Source: Anabas testudineus
Lineage: Eukaryota > Chordata > Actinopteri > Anabantiformes > Anabantidae
Direction of reading: 5' to 3'
Length of the DNA: 64,000 nt
Assembly (NCBI RefSeq): GCF_900324465.2
Contig: NC_046618.1
Location: 8,922,063 to 8,986,062 of the forward strand
This document shows positions 33,372 through 45,194 of this stretch, piece by piece (the stretch's first letter is position 1; each line of letters begins with the position of its first letter). Below the pieces are notes generated by a model. It did not search any database. It saw nothing but the letters and a program-made list of their open reading frames with translations, and was not told the DNA's origin. The position numbers and the translations under genes were made by a program.

Positions 33372-36300
33372 TTACTCTGCTGTTGGCTCTGTGAATGGAA
33401 TCACCTTCCTGCCGGCCACATACACCTCCACTATATTACGATCATCACCTGTAACAGAGAAAAACACAAACCAACATACATGATTTGGTGACTGGCACAT
33501 GTGAGTTGAGAAGTTCAGACAAATAAATGAATTGGGACACTCACCCAAATTCAAGAACCTTTCCAACTGAATCTGGAATGAAATTTAAAACAGAAGAGTG
33601 TTACAATTACATTAGATTATTTGCTGTAATTGTTTTGTGTTTGTTTCTGCACATCAGCAGATAAAGCCAGTGCCACACTACCAACCTTTGGTCCCTCTTC
33701 CTGGCTTATGTCAATTGGTCCCTCAGGAGCTGCTACATTCACCCTCAGTGCATCAAAGTCTTTGCCCACTTCAAAGTTCCCTGTTTGTTCATCCAGGGAC
33801 AGGGCTACAGAAAAAGACACAGTCAGACAAACACTAGTATTCTCTACTCTCAGTCAACAAATAAAATATCCCACAGCTATGAGTGTATTGAAGCTGGAGT
33901 TTGTGCTGGAGCACTAGACTCAAGCAATGTAAGAGTGAGAGAAGGATTCCAGCAAGAAAATGTTTCTGGACAATATCCAGTGACAACAAAGAGTGGGAAC
34001 ACTTGATGCTTTCACTGTAACTTCTACACAGTGTTGGGTCTGTTTCTGAATGAATGGTTTTGTGTCTTGCCTTGGCTTCCTCCCAGCGTGGCCAGTCTGA
34101 ACACCTCCTCAAAGGTGAGTGTTTCATGTTCTGGCGTCTGAATTGTTATGAATTTGGATGTGTCCCGAGCTCTCCTCACAGCGTCCAACATAGAGGCCGA
34201 GTAGCCTCCTGCCACATCTGACAAAAACAGACCAGATGAATCAAATACACACAAGCATTTAGTATTCCACATGCAGTATTGTGGACATGACAAAAGCATC
34301 AGGTGAATTTAAAATGTGATTTCTTTCCTGCCTTGAGGTCTAAATAGCATTAAATCTGATGTTTTTACTTTCTTTTGGATATTGAAACCAGTAAAATGCA
34401 AACAGTGTGGTCAGCTGACCCATGGACAAACCTCTCAACTGACGTTCACTAAAGCACTAAAATAATCGACTTCTGAAAATTAGATGATGTATTATAATAT
34501 TGTGATCTAACCACCCTGTCTCAACATGGCCTCTTAACTTAACTCACCTACCTGCCCCTAGCATCCATGCATGCTTCTGCTATATGTGAGGCAGAGAGTT
34601 TCGAAGCCAAAGTCTATTCACCAAATATCACTGTGTGTCAAACATTATGTACAGTAGTCTGGCTATCTTTAGGACTGATAATGTGCACACAGTTGCACTC
34701 CTCCCACCTGTTCCCAGCCCCAACTTCACTTTGTGTTTCAGGACATTGCGGACATTTAATACTCCACTGCACAACCTGTGTAGATAGGGAAAGAGAGACT
34801 AATATATTCAAGCAGTAGTTTAAAGTGTTCAGTGATGTAATGGATTGCTTTTTTTTGTAGCATGAAATGATATCTTAATGGGACTTGGTACATGGCATTT
34901 GGTTACATATTGTCTTGAGACTTACGAAATATTGGAATTGGGACAGTGAGACAAAGAAGCTCCTGTCTCTTTGAATAGATTCAACTCGTCATCACTGAGG
35001 TAGCAGCCGTGGGCCATCACTGTCTGTGAATCATTCCCATCATAAAAAATTTCAGAATGAATACCAGCATTCATATTTTTGTATAAAATGTCTGTATGTG
35101 CAGAAAGGAATATGTTCATGAGTTTACTTTGTCAGTGAGCAGGTTGAATTTGTGATAGATGTCTGTGTAAGTCTCTGATTCAGGAAACATCTCCTTTGCA
35201 ATCTTCACTTCCTGTGCATTTTCACTGATGTGACTCTGGAAACACACACATCAAGACAGTAAACTGGGGTGTGGCAGAGCCGTTACAGGCTAATCGCTGA
35301 TGCCAAGTACTATGTTGCAATACTTCCTTCTCATTCTGCCAGCATTCTGTCTTTGAAAACATCCTGTCTGTGTATTTATTTCATTGTTCAAAAACCCCAC
35401 AGGTCCATTACTAGTTGCCTTTTTTGCAAAAGTGGCCTTTCACTGTTGACACAAAGTGCTCACCTGAATGTGCAGATTGTTGTCCCTAGCGATTGCTCCT
35501 AGCTCTCCCAGTAAAGGTCCTGTGCAGGATAGAACAAAGCGGGGAGTAACCACTGGTTTCACCAGAGGGTACTGGGCAAACAAAAGCAACAGGAAACATT
35601 GAAGAAAGAGTGGCTCAGAGAAGATTTAATATTGCTCTTTCATATGTCATTTAATTGTTCTGTGAAGTGCATTATAGAGTCTTACCTTTTTTTTCAAAAG
35701 CTCTGTAATGAACCTTGAGGGACAAATATCGATTGTATTATTTGTATAACTTTACAACAAACTTCAGTTTTGCACAATCATGAAATTCAAGCTAATGTTT
35801 CTCCATGATTCAGCAACACATCACGCTTCACATACACCACAACTATCTGTGAAATGTCTGTTGCTATTGGTAACATATACAGTGCCTATAAAAAGTATTC
35901 ACCCCCTTGGACGTTCCATCCTTTTATTTACAATATAAATCAATCATGGTCAATAAAAGTTGGTGACTTTGGTCTCATCAGACAAGATGCTATGTTGGGG
36001 CACAACAAACACTGCACATCACCTCGAACAAACCATCCCCACTGTGAAACACGGTGGTGGCAGCATTATGCTGTGGGGATGCTTCTTGGCAGCCGGCCCT
36101 GCAAAGCTTGTTAAGGTTGAGGGTAAGATTAATGCGGCATAAAATAGGACAATCCTGAAATCTTATTCAGTCAGCAAGACAACTGTGGCTTGGGAGAAGA
36201 AGTGTTGCAGCAAGACAATAACCCGAAGCAAACAGCGAACGCTACACAGAAATGGTTTACCAACAACAAGGTGAATGTTCTGTAGTTGCTCAGTCAAAGC

Positions 36301-39300
36301 CCAGACCTCAATCCCATAGAGAATTTGTGGATGGACTTGAAAAGGGCTGTTCACACCCGATCCCTACGCAACCTGACAGAGCTTGAGCAGTTTTGCAAAG
36401 AAGAATGGCAAAAATGTCCAGTGTCCAGGTGTGCAAACTTAATTGAGACCAATTTACACAGACTCCATGCTGTGATTGCAGTCAAAGGTTCATCTACTAA
36501 ATACTGTTGTGAAGGGGGTGAAGATTAATGCAAACACAGATTTCCCCTTACATATTTTTATTTAATGGACATTACTTTGTAGAAACTTGTTTTCACTTTG
36601 ACATTGTTGAGGTATTTTTCTGAAATTTTATTGCCAAAGTTGCCAACTTTTATTGATCATGATTGATTTATAATGTCAATAAAAGGATGAAACATCGAAG
36701 GGGGTGAATACTTTTGATAGGCACTGTATATCAAATATATTGCTAGAACTAAAAAGGTTATAACTTATAAATCATGTTGAATAAACTGTTCTTAATGTCA
36801 CATTAAGTTTTGGAAGGGTAGACGTATTTGACAGTGTTAAATACATTTAATTTCATTAGGGTGTCATTCACCAGTACACATATCTCTAACATTACAACAC
36901 ACCATATCTCCTTAATACTTAACCAAACAGTCAATACCCACCGACGGGTTTCATCTTGAGAGTCCTGCGTGGTTTCTTTGTAATGTTGCACAGAGTTGTT
37001 CATGTCCATACACACCTTGCCTACCAAGGCGCGCTGTCCAAAGTCATCTGGAAGGCAAACAATACTTACTTCAACTTTGTGCAACACTGAAGACATTGAA
37101 GTTTCAACAAAACACATCTAGAATTATGTATTAGGCTTTGTATGTACTACAACATAGATCAACCATTTCCTTTACATCAATAACATCAAGCTGTATGCCA
37201 GGAGTGAACATGACATCGACACACTGATCCACACCACTAGGATCTACAGTAACGACAACGGAACATCATTCGGACTGGATAAGTGTAGTAGGATGGTAAC
37301 AAGCAGAAGGAAGGTAGTTAGAACTGAGGGGACTGTCCTACTAAAAGGCAACAAAGCAGATGTTGAGGACAGCTACAAGTACCTTGGAATCCTGCTGGCA
37401 AATGGGAACTATTGTATGAAGAGGCCACAAAAAAAGCAGCAACTGCCAAATACCTTCAGAGAGGAAGATAAGCCCTGATAAGTCAGTCCTTCCCAGGACA
37501 AGGTCCACGCTATCGTCACCTACATCTTAATCATCGTGGTCCATAATTAATTTAGCCATTATTGTACATAATCCTAACACAAATTGCACTGAATTGAATT
37601 GCCTGTTCAACCAACATATTGGCACATAGTGAAACAGGAACTTCTTGCCTACTTTGCCAGTCTTGCTCTAGAGCAGTTTTAGAATGAGGAGTAACAGGAA
37701 GTGAGCATCAGAGATCGAGTTAGGGCAGCAGAGGAAACTACATGATGCTTTCAAGTCAATATGAAATATTGCAACCTTCTCAGAGCAGTCTGGTGGTTGT
37801 GTTATACAGAGGAAAAATCATGGTTCAAACTGAAAACATCAATGATGATGCGGAAGTCCTGCTGGTGAGTCAGTATGCACAATGCCAGAGACAGCTGGTC
37901 TACTAGGACAGCTGAGTGGAATACAGCCAGAACATTAGCTACATTTGTAGTCTTGCAGTTGTAACATGCTGTAGAAAGATTCTCTATCCTACTGGAACAT
38001 TTCCAGTTCTATGTTAAAAACATGTACTCTTTATTAAATGCATTATTTTGGCTAATTTAGAGGTCTGGACTGAGCTTTTTTAATGTGCCTCTTCTCTTGG
38101 CTTTGTTTTACCTGTTTAACAAAGCAACATATTACCTTTATTGTTCTTATTAGTACATAAATGTCATTTGCCAAAACACTTCCACCCACCTTCAAACTGA
38201 GAAATCTGGCTTGTCATAGTAGGGGAGGTGTAATTACCATAAAAAAAATCCCAGTCTTGGATTACTGGAACACTTGTTAGAAATAAGCATCTGTTGACTA
38301 AATGTGATTCACATGTGCTTTTCCTATGATGACTAATCAAAATGTTAAGATCTACTGGAGTAAGTAACTGAAAACACCTGTGTAGGCATGCAGAGGCACT
38401 TTTTAAGTGATTAATACTGTTGACTACTATATTTATAACAGTTATATTTTAAATTTTTTTTACTTTTTTTACTTTAAAAACTGTATCAACAAGTTTAGTT
38501 TTACAGATTCTGTGCATGTCACTTAATGACTATGACTGGTGTTTGTGAATGGTGTGGTTTAGTCACAGTTTTAAAATGACCAAATATTTCCAGTTAAGGC
38601 TCAAATTGAATAGCCCATATGCTATTTTCCTGTTTTCCCTGGGACTCTGAATTTTGGATTACCTAGATAAGTATTGTAAATTGTACAGTTAATGCATATT
38701 TTTTTATATTCTTAATATATAACACTATAAAAAATAACAGTTTTCTACAAACAATAGCTGCTCAGAGCAGGACATAGGTGAGAGTTCAATGACCCTGATA
38801 CAGAAAATGACTATGTAAACCTGACAAACCCAGGATTCAATTCACCTTAGTTGTAACATTAAACATTATATGAATGTGTGTCACATTTTTGTGTACAATT
38901 TGAGAACCACTTTAATGCCAGGGCGGAGTGAGGACATTTTGGAAACGTGAGGACATTTTGACTGGTCCTCACTGTCTCACACATGTTTAAATGGCTTTTG
39001 AAGGCAATTTAATTTCAGGGCTAAGGTAAGAATTAGGTTTAGGTTAGGATAAGGGTTGGATTTATGAACTTAAAGGACACAGGAAACCAACACTTTACCT
39101 CTAGTTATAGCAACAATGTAATCCCTGAGCTCCACAGCTCAGTGTAGCTACTTCATTCATTCAGTGAATGCTCTAAATGACTGTTGAGTGTAAAAAACCC
39201 TTCATGCTAATTTCTGGTTTGTGATGAGTAAAAATCTGAATGACTCACTATATATGTATGTGTGAACTGGCAACCTCAAAAACACCCCCCTTTTGTTCTG

Positions 39301-41842
39301 TGATAATTTTTTTAACTATAGCCTGAATATGTTGTGGGATTATACCAACACACTTCAATACAACGGTGCCATTAGATTTCAATTGTATGACAACAGGACA
39401 TGCTTCTATCTACAGTCGATGTTACAGAGAGAAAAGAGTGAAGAAGCTTAAAAATGACAGAGATCTAGGTCAAATGTGTGTTTTGAGTGTAGGACATCTT
39501 ACTTGCAATTTTGCCCAGCAGGAGAGATGCATCTGTATGTATAGTAGCAAAGTAACAAGCAGTGGTTGTTCCATTTCTCAGAGTCCTTTTCTGCAAAGAG
39601 ACAACATTACAGGATTACACTCAGATTTAAACTGTGCAGCTAATTGTTTTTGTTTGTTTTTTCACTTCTCCTTTTGTTCCCAGGACATATTGTAATGATG
39701 CTAACAATATGTCATCACCTTGTCGAAGGCACAATAGCTGACTAGTTGTGTTTTCTTTATGATGCTGGAATACTCACCACTACTTGAGTGTAGACTTTCT
39801 TGGCAAACTCCAAGTCCCTGAAGCGAGACTCCACGGGAAAGGTGTAGGTATCAAGCCACTGCAGTAAGGGCAAATCCAGGGCTGTACCGGCGTAGCTGTA
39901 CTGGGGTGCATGGATGTGAGTGTCCACCATTCCTGGCATGAAGAACTCACTGCAGTGCAGCAAACCATGAAAAGAATAGTTTTTAAAGCCTATTGCAATA
40001 AATTATCTTCATATGAAGTATCATGCTCATCTTTTACATACTACTACTACATACTAGTGGTGCAGCAAACATAATATTGCAGATACAGAAAGACAATAAG
40101 AAACGTTTGTGTTCACATCTGCCGTCTAATGTCAACAAAGACAATGGAATCCTATAACGAACGAAGTAATTTAATATCAAGCCCTCTAAAGTGCTATTGC
40201 ATAATTCAACACATCTAGTCACTTATTTCTACTTACTCTTTTGTCAGTTGAGTGACTTCAGACGGACTAAATCCAAAGTCCTGAGACAGCTTGTTTAGTT
40301 CCCCGCCTTTTCCAATGAAAGCAATCTGATGGCAGAATGAAGTACAACTTGTCTGCATAAAAATATTTTCATGTAGTGTAGAATAAACAATATTCATGTC
40401 TACTTATTGAGGAAGTTCACTGTTCACAGAACTATCTGTTCGTGAAGTGTAAAACCTGAAGAGATAACTAAAGTATATATTATTGTACATTTCTCTTATG
40501 GTATAACCATGAACACATTCTGTATCAAGACACATGTATTGTAATATATTATAATACTGCCAACCAGGGTTGACTTTTTTCCTTCACTTCAAGTTGCTAG
40601 ACTCTCAGCATTTTCACTCAGTTTTGTTGTTGGGAAATTAGATAGATTGGTCCTTGCTGTCCCTTGTATATGACAAGTATATGACAAGGGACATCCCAGT
40701 TACCAAAAGAGTCAGTTTATTTACAGCGCACTAAACTGTAACTCATCTTTTAATAGACAGTATAGTGATAGAGTGATGTTAAATAGTTACTTTTAATTAG
40801 AAACAGCGCTGCTCGGAGCCCTGACCTCGGCTGAGGGAGTGAGCGCTCCATGTATCCCCATCTTAATCAGAGAGGACGACAGTTTGGCCATTTTGAGATC
40901 AAACCCCGCGTTCGTGCCTAAAACAATGACTTCCTCCTCTTTATTCAACGTCATTATATTGAAGGGAATTTCCGTCCTCCCCGCAGAAAGTATTTAAGCG
41001 TCAATTCTTTTTATGGGACCACTCTTAGTCATAGTTTTGTTTAACTCACTCGGTGTTGAACGTACGCAATGACCGGCGGATCACCGTCGGCTCGGAGAGC
41101 ATTACGCACGCAGACCGAGCATCAGGACTGTTACAGTGCGCAACCGCTGCGCTGCCAGGAAACTTATTACTGTTTGTTATTTCTATAAATGTGTATAAAA
41201 TTCAACGGGCCAGAGTGGTGGGGGGGGGTGGAGTGACTGTTACCAGTCAACTCTGAAACCCACCCACATGTCAAGTTCTGCTGTCAACAGATCCTTTTCA
41301 GAGCACATGTCTGGTGCTGCCAACGCAGTTTTGTCACACTTCTATCTACTGTCTCTACGCCATCAAGAACCAGCTCTCGCCTTTTGTCTGTTTTCCAATG
41401 GGTGTTGTCTGACATTTAATGCCACATGTCGTATTTGATATGACGTCATGCTGTTCTTAAGGTGTTGGTGTCTGAGAGTTTATTGCGGGTCAAGTCCAGA
41501 AAGTTGCTCACTCTAGGAGATAGTTAAGGTAGATCATCACACAGCAGATTCGGTTTGAAAACGCAGATGTCTTTTATGCCAACTTGTGACGAATGTAGCC
41601 TTTTTACGCAGCGTTTAGGATTAACTGCAGTCAGCTGTTGATATTGAAACCAAAAGGGGTGAAGGTTTAAAGACTTTAAAATCACACTAAGCGATGTTTT
41701 AGATATTTCAAACCTTTCCATCCTTATCGACTCCCAGGAGCGCATCTTCCAGGATCTGCAGTGGTGCCTGTTGGGTGGAGTGCATAAATGTCCCTCTGTA
41801 TACGTGTCTCATTGCGGGGGTGGGTTTGCCAGAGTTTGCCAT
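33372..41842 (-). CDS. gda: guanine deaminase
   Basis: Fourteen coding exons on the minus strand: 41842-41714, 40325-40237, 39949-39778, 39590-39503, 37047-36942, 35713-35686, 35571-35464, 35235-35128, 35023-34926, 34775-34708, 34217-34071, 33804-33686, 33572-33545 and 33448-33372. They join in frame to 454 residues, the human GDA length. The enzyme is a cytosolic zinc amidohydrolase converting guanine to xanthine and ammonia. Zinc ligands are visible: H84 and H86 (MPGMVDTHIHAPQYS), H242 (SHISEN), H281 (VMAHGCYL) and D332 (GLGTDVAGG). Other hallmarks are NGTTTACYFATIHTD, VTPRFVLSC, HCPNSN and VFRLATLGGSQ. Two exons are only 28 bases. The intron after exon 11 uses a GC donor, and the exon 12 donor (AAG|GTTGGT) is weak. 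Introns 4 and 5 carry transposon relics. Lies beside C9orf85 and abhd17b as at human 9q21. Confidence 0.96.
35880..36730 (+). mobile_element. internally deleted Tc1-like DNA transposon
   Basis: The ends form a long inverted repeat. The left begins TACAGTGCCTATAAAAAGTA and the right, on the minus strand, TACAGTGCCTATCAAAAGTA. Both continue with 'ttcacccccttsgaygttycatccttttatt' and match for about 80 bases, up to 'ccaacttttattga'-type sequence. TA dinucleotides at the outer edges fit Tc1 target duplication. Inside, plus-strand frames encode the C-terminal half of a Tc1 transposase: PTVKHGGGSIMLWGCF, VQQDNNPK and SQSPDLNPIENLWMDLKRAV (the last Asp/Glu region of the DDE domain). The N-terminal DNA-binding half is missing and the frame is broken. 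It lies in gda intron 5 and looks inactive. Confidence 0.92.
37160..37560 (+). mobile_element. LINE fragment, probably R4/Dong (Rex6-like)
   Basis: Plus-strand frames read INNIKLYARSEHDIDTLIHT, then RIYSNDNGTSFGLDKCSRMV, RTEGTVLLKGNKADVEDSYK and YLGILLANGNY. This is the segment of reverse transcriptase just after the catalytic motif C in a LINE group common in fish and amphibians. I assign it to R4/Dong from memory. Only about 130 codons remain, so it is a short dead fragment inside gda intron 4. Confidence 0.65.
38930..39062. repeat. putative interspersed repeat (GTGAGGACATTTTG-containing)
   Basis: GTGAGGACATTTTG occurs twice in close succession (about 38929 and 38948), followed by TGGTCCTCACTG in opposite sense and then a TAGGTTTAGGTTAGG-like run at 39030-39056. 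I recall this arrangement from dispersed repeats in fish genomes. The family is unknown to me. Confidence 0.4.
40326..41713 (-). other. gda: gda intron 1
   Basis: The intron separates the exon that encodes the N-terminal 43 residues from exon 2. Its middle (about 40800-41180) is unusually CpG-rich and contains an open minus-strand frame that could serve as an alternative first exon (see findings). A G10 run lies at about 41219-41228. Confidence 0.7.
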
Positions 41843-42130
41843 TCCTTCAACAGATCAGTCCTAGTCCAGCAGAACAATATGTGAATTTACGGTGCACCGG
41901 ATTATGTCCTCGGAGAAGTCACTGATCACTGGGACGGGACGCGCGGCTCCACCTGACTGTAAGGACACGCTGCAGCCAATGAGAAGAGACTGGCGTGTCT
42001 TACTGTTTTTTGGGGTTTGTTTATTTGTTCCTCATATTACTGTGGTACATGTAGGCGCACGTAGAGAGTCAGCTAAAGGAGACATATCATGTCCTATTTT
42101 TGTTAAACAACCCATCATCTGCTGGTAATT
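41843..42130 (-). promoter_or_regulatory. gda: gda promoter region
   Basis: This is the sequence directly upstream of the gda start codon. It is moderately GC-rich near 41915-41985 with a CCAAT box at 41975-41979 and no clear TATA box. The assignment is by position. Confidence 0.4.
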
Positions 42131-45109
42131 ATCACTTCCGTGTTTCTGAACTGTACCCGTTTAATAATTCATCAAGGAAACGACGCGCTGAAGACACTTC
42201 TGTCACTGATAATAAAATAACTACCCACTATATCCTCTTAACGGGTCGTGAATATGTCTAAATCCAGACATTCATATGTTTTGATTTTTAAAAAAGTAGC
42301 CTGAGGTGAGGTTTTAGTGGGCCTGCTCTATAATAAGGGTTTAAGAGTGGAACATTAAGCGAGGGCGCCTGTTACTGTCACGGAGAAAACTGTGCGCAAT
42401 TCAGAACCGTAGCAAATCACAGGACACATAGGAGCGGTCACGTTTCGTCTTTCTCCTTTACCATGTCGTTTATGTACTTTACATAAATGATCTTTATAAA
42501 TAAACAGCTCTATCTATTGATCTATTTGAGTTCAGAGCGTGTTCAAGGTCAAGTGGACCTCTGAGCTCTGTATTATGTACCAGATTGTTGTATTTTCTAG
42601 TTGTCAGGAGTGACAGGAGGGTATACATATATTGTGCCGTACTTGAAAGTACAGTTGAACTTGACTTGTATTATATTGTAAATGACATCTTCATTATAAC
42701 AGTTATGGAGCTGTAGTTGATAGTAACGGGGGAAAACTAAAACAATATAAATCCAATACGATATCCAAGCAACATAAACTGAATATTTTCCTAAAATTAT
42801 TTTTAATTGTTACCTGACATTATTAGTATCACATCATTAAAAGTATGTTGTACTAATAATTTCTAGGTATAAAAGTAAAAAGAGGCAAACCAAATGAGTA
42901 GAATGGTTTAATAATCTAATAATATAATGCCTTCACAATCAAAGTTCTGAATATCTGTCTTTAAACACAAATCTTACCAGCAACCAGGTTCACAATGTTG
43001 CCCAAATAAAGACTGATAAAGATTTTGTTTTTTTATGCAGTTCTTTTTTTTTTTTTTTTTGACTCATATCACTCAAATCATGTTTAGAGGCATATCTCAA
43101 AGGCCTGTGTGTGAACAGCAAGTAAAACCTGTTTCAGTATTCATATGGGCAACTGCCTAATGCTTAAAGACAGACTTGAGAAGTTGGGAACTCATCTATT
43201 TACCAGAAAACGTTTTATTGTCTTTGCCCACTGATTAATGTTTATAGGGATTTTTCCAGCTCAGTGTTCAATGCCTAGTTCACCCACACAATAATAGTGG
43301 AAAACTATAATGAAAATGAACACAGACTTTGGCACGTGATGTTCTTTCCTATGGACAATAACACCAGAGGTGGCTTTTTACAGTACCAATATATGTTGGC
43401 AAATGTCAGACTTGGCAGGTCTGTTTCTCTAGTAAACAAGCACATAACCATTAGTTTTTAGCTGGCATGAAATACTGTTCTGAACTGTTTCTTAATATTG
43501 GAGACAGTTAACAACACAAGGTTGAGCAAGTTATCTAAAAAATGTTGACATACCAACTGTATCTGGGTGGTTCAGTGTAATTATAAACAGTGATGAGAGT
43601 CAAAACCAAGTCAGCTTTTCTAGTGTTTAGTTACAAGTGCATAAGCGGAACAAACTGGTGAAGGGGGCACTAAATAAAAATGTATCCGGAGCTCAATGTT
43701 GAATCCATCCATATAAATCTTGCATTACTTCCACATGATGAATTTCAACACACTCATTTCTTAACTCATGCAAGACACTATTTCCATATAACAACAGGTT
43801 AACCGTTGACAGGAAGTGGAATTAGTGGCTGAAAGTAAAAAAAAAAAAGATGCACATTGAAGAAAAAATAAGAATAATTTTCTTGTTTAAAGATTTACGA
43901 TTACACAGTTCTAGCACATTATGGCATCTCTCAACAATATTGAGTAAGTGTGTAAACTGTGGCAGTTATCACTTACAAAATAAGTGCAAGAAGTACTGAG
44001 GATGTCAAGGATATTACTGTATATGTCTAAAACATTCATTTGGTATTTACCTTTTAAAATTACTATAAGGACATTGAAATATTGTTGTATTTTTATTATA
44101 GAGAGGAAGGTTAAAAAAAAGTGTGGTTGAGGGACTAACCCTAAAAACAGTCTCCCACACACTTTTACAAGAAACTTTAAAATGTTTCTAACATCTAGCC
44201 ACTTTCACAAAAATATTAGAAATATCTTCCAGAACAACTCACTGCAGTACAGTAGCACTAAGCATAACGACTGTAGACACATTTAAAAAAACAAAAAATA
44301 CCTTCCTGATTTACTGCTGCATGACACTCTAGAAGTCAAGTTGTACCCACTAAACTGGCAGGAGTATAAATTTATAACAGATTGCATAATAGGGTGTGAT
44401 TTCCTGATGTATCTGCAAAGCACCCACTTCTGCTTTTAGTGCAGCTGATGTTTGGTAGCTTAGGTAAACTAAACTAAATTATTACCTACTGTGTTTGAAA
44501 TACAATACATCATAAATATAGAAAATCAATGTGGTTTGAAATCTAAATAAGAACAGACTGTAACAATATGCAAATTATTTAAACAATATATTTGATTAAA
44601 AATAGTACAAAGACACAGATCAAATACTGTTACTAAGGATTTAATAGTTAGTTCTTTAAAAATACACTCACTTTGAATTTGATGACAGAAATATGTTTCA
44701 AAAAGGTTGAAACAAGGTCAACAAAACCTGTAATAGTTGTGTATTGTTAAAGATTCAAAAAAGAAAAGGAAAAAAGCCAAAAGGTCTGTTTTATAAATAT
44801 CACTAAGAGACGGATGTAAGGGTGATAGAGCGAGGTTCAATACTGGGAAAGACTGTACCAGCAAATAGTTCAACAACATAAGAAATCATGGACGCCGTGT
44901 TATCTAGGTTGAAAAGGAGGAGGCGGCAATGCAGCACGTTATCAGTACACAGTTCAAAAGCCAGTGTCCGTGATGATATGGAGGTGCATTAGTGCACACA
45001 GCATGGTTGACGTATACATCTGTGAAGGCATCACCAATGCTGAGCAAAGTATCCAGGAACCCAGGTTAAAGGTGCTGCCATCCAGATAATGTCTTTTTCA
45101 AAGAAGGTC
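42131..45109. other. intergenic DNA between gda and the C9orf85 homologue
   Basis: I see no supported gene. The stretch is AT-rich with homopolymer runs (T15 near 43046; A12 near 43838). In human a zfand5 gene lies nearby, but no zfand5 exon is recognisable here. Confidence 0.5.
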
Positions 45110-45115
45110 TTTATT
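45110..45115 (-). terminator. C9orf85 homologue poly(A) signal
   Basis: AATAAA is on the minus strand, 80 bases past the stop codon. It predicts a short 3' UTR. Confidence 0.6.
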
Positions 45116-45194
45116 GTGTGTCCACATCACAGTCATTATCATGCACTGTGATTACAAAAATGGCATACTACAAATCCTCTTACTTTTACTGTCA

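Larger units (their letters stand above)
37048..39502 (-). other. gda: gda intron 4
   Basis: This 2.45-kb intron holds an R4/Dong-like LINE fragment (about 37160-37560) and a repeat-like segment at 38930-39062. The rest is AT-rich without coding signs. Confidence 0.75.

Noticed and set aside
42131-45109. A zfand5 gene expected from human gene order
   Set aside because: No A20 or AN1 zinc-finger sequence is visible on either strand in this interval.
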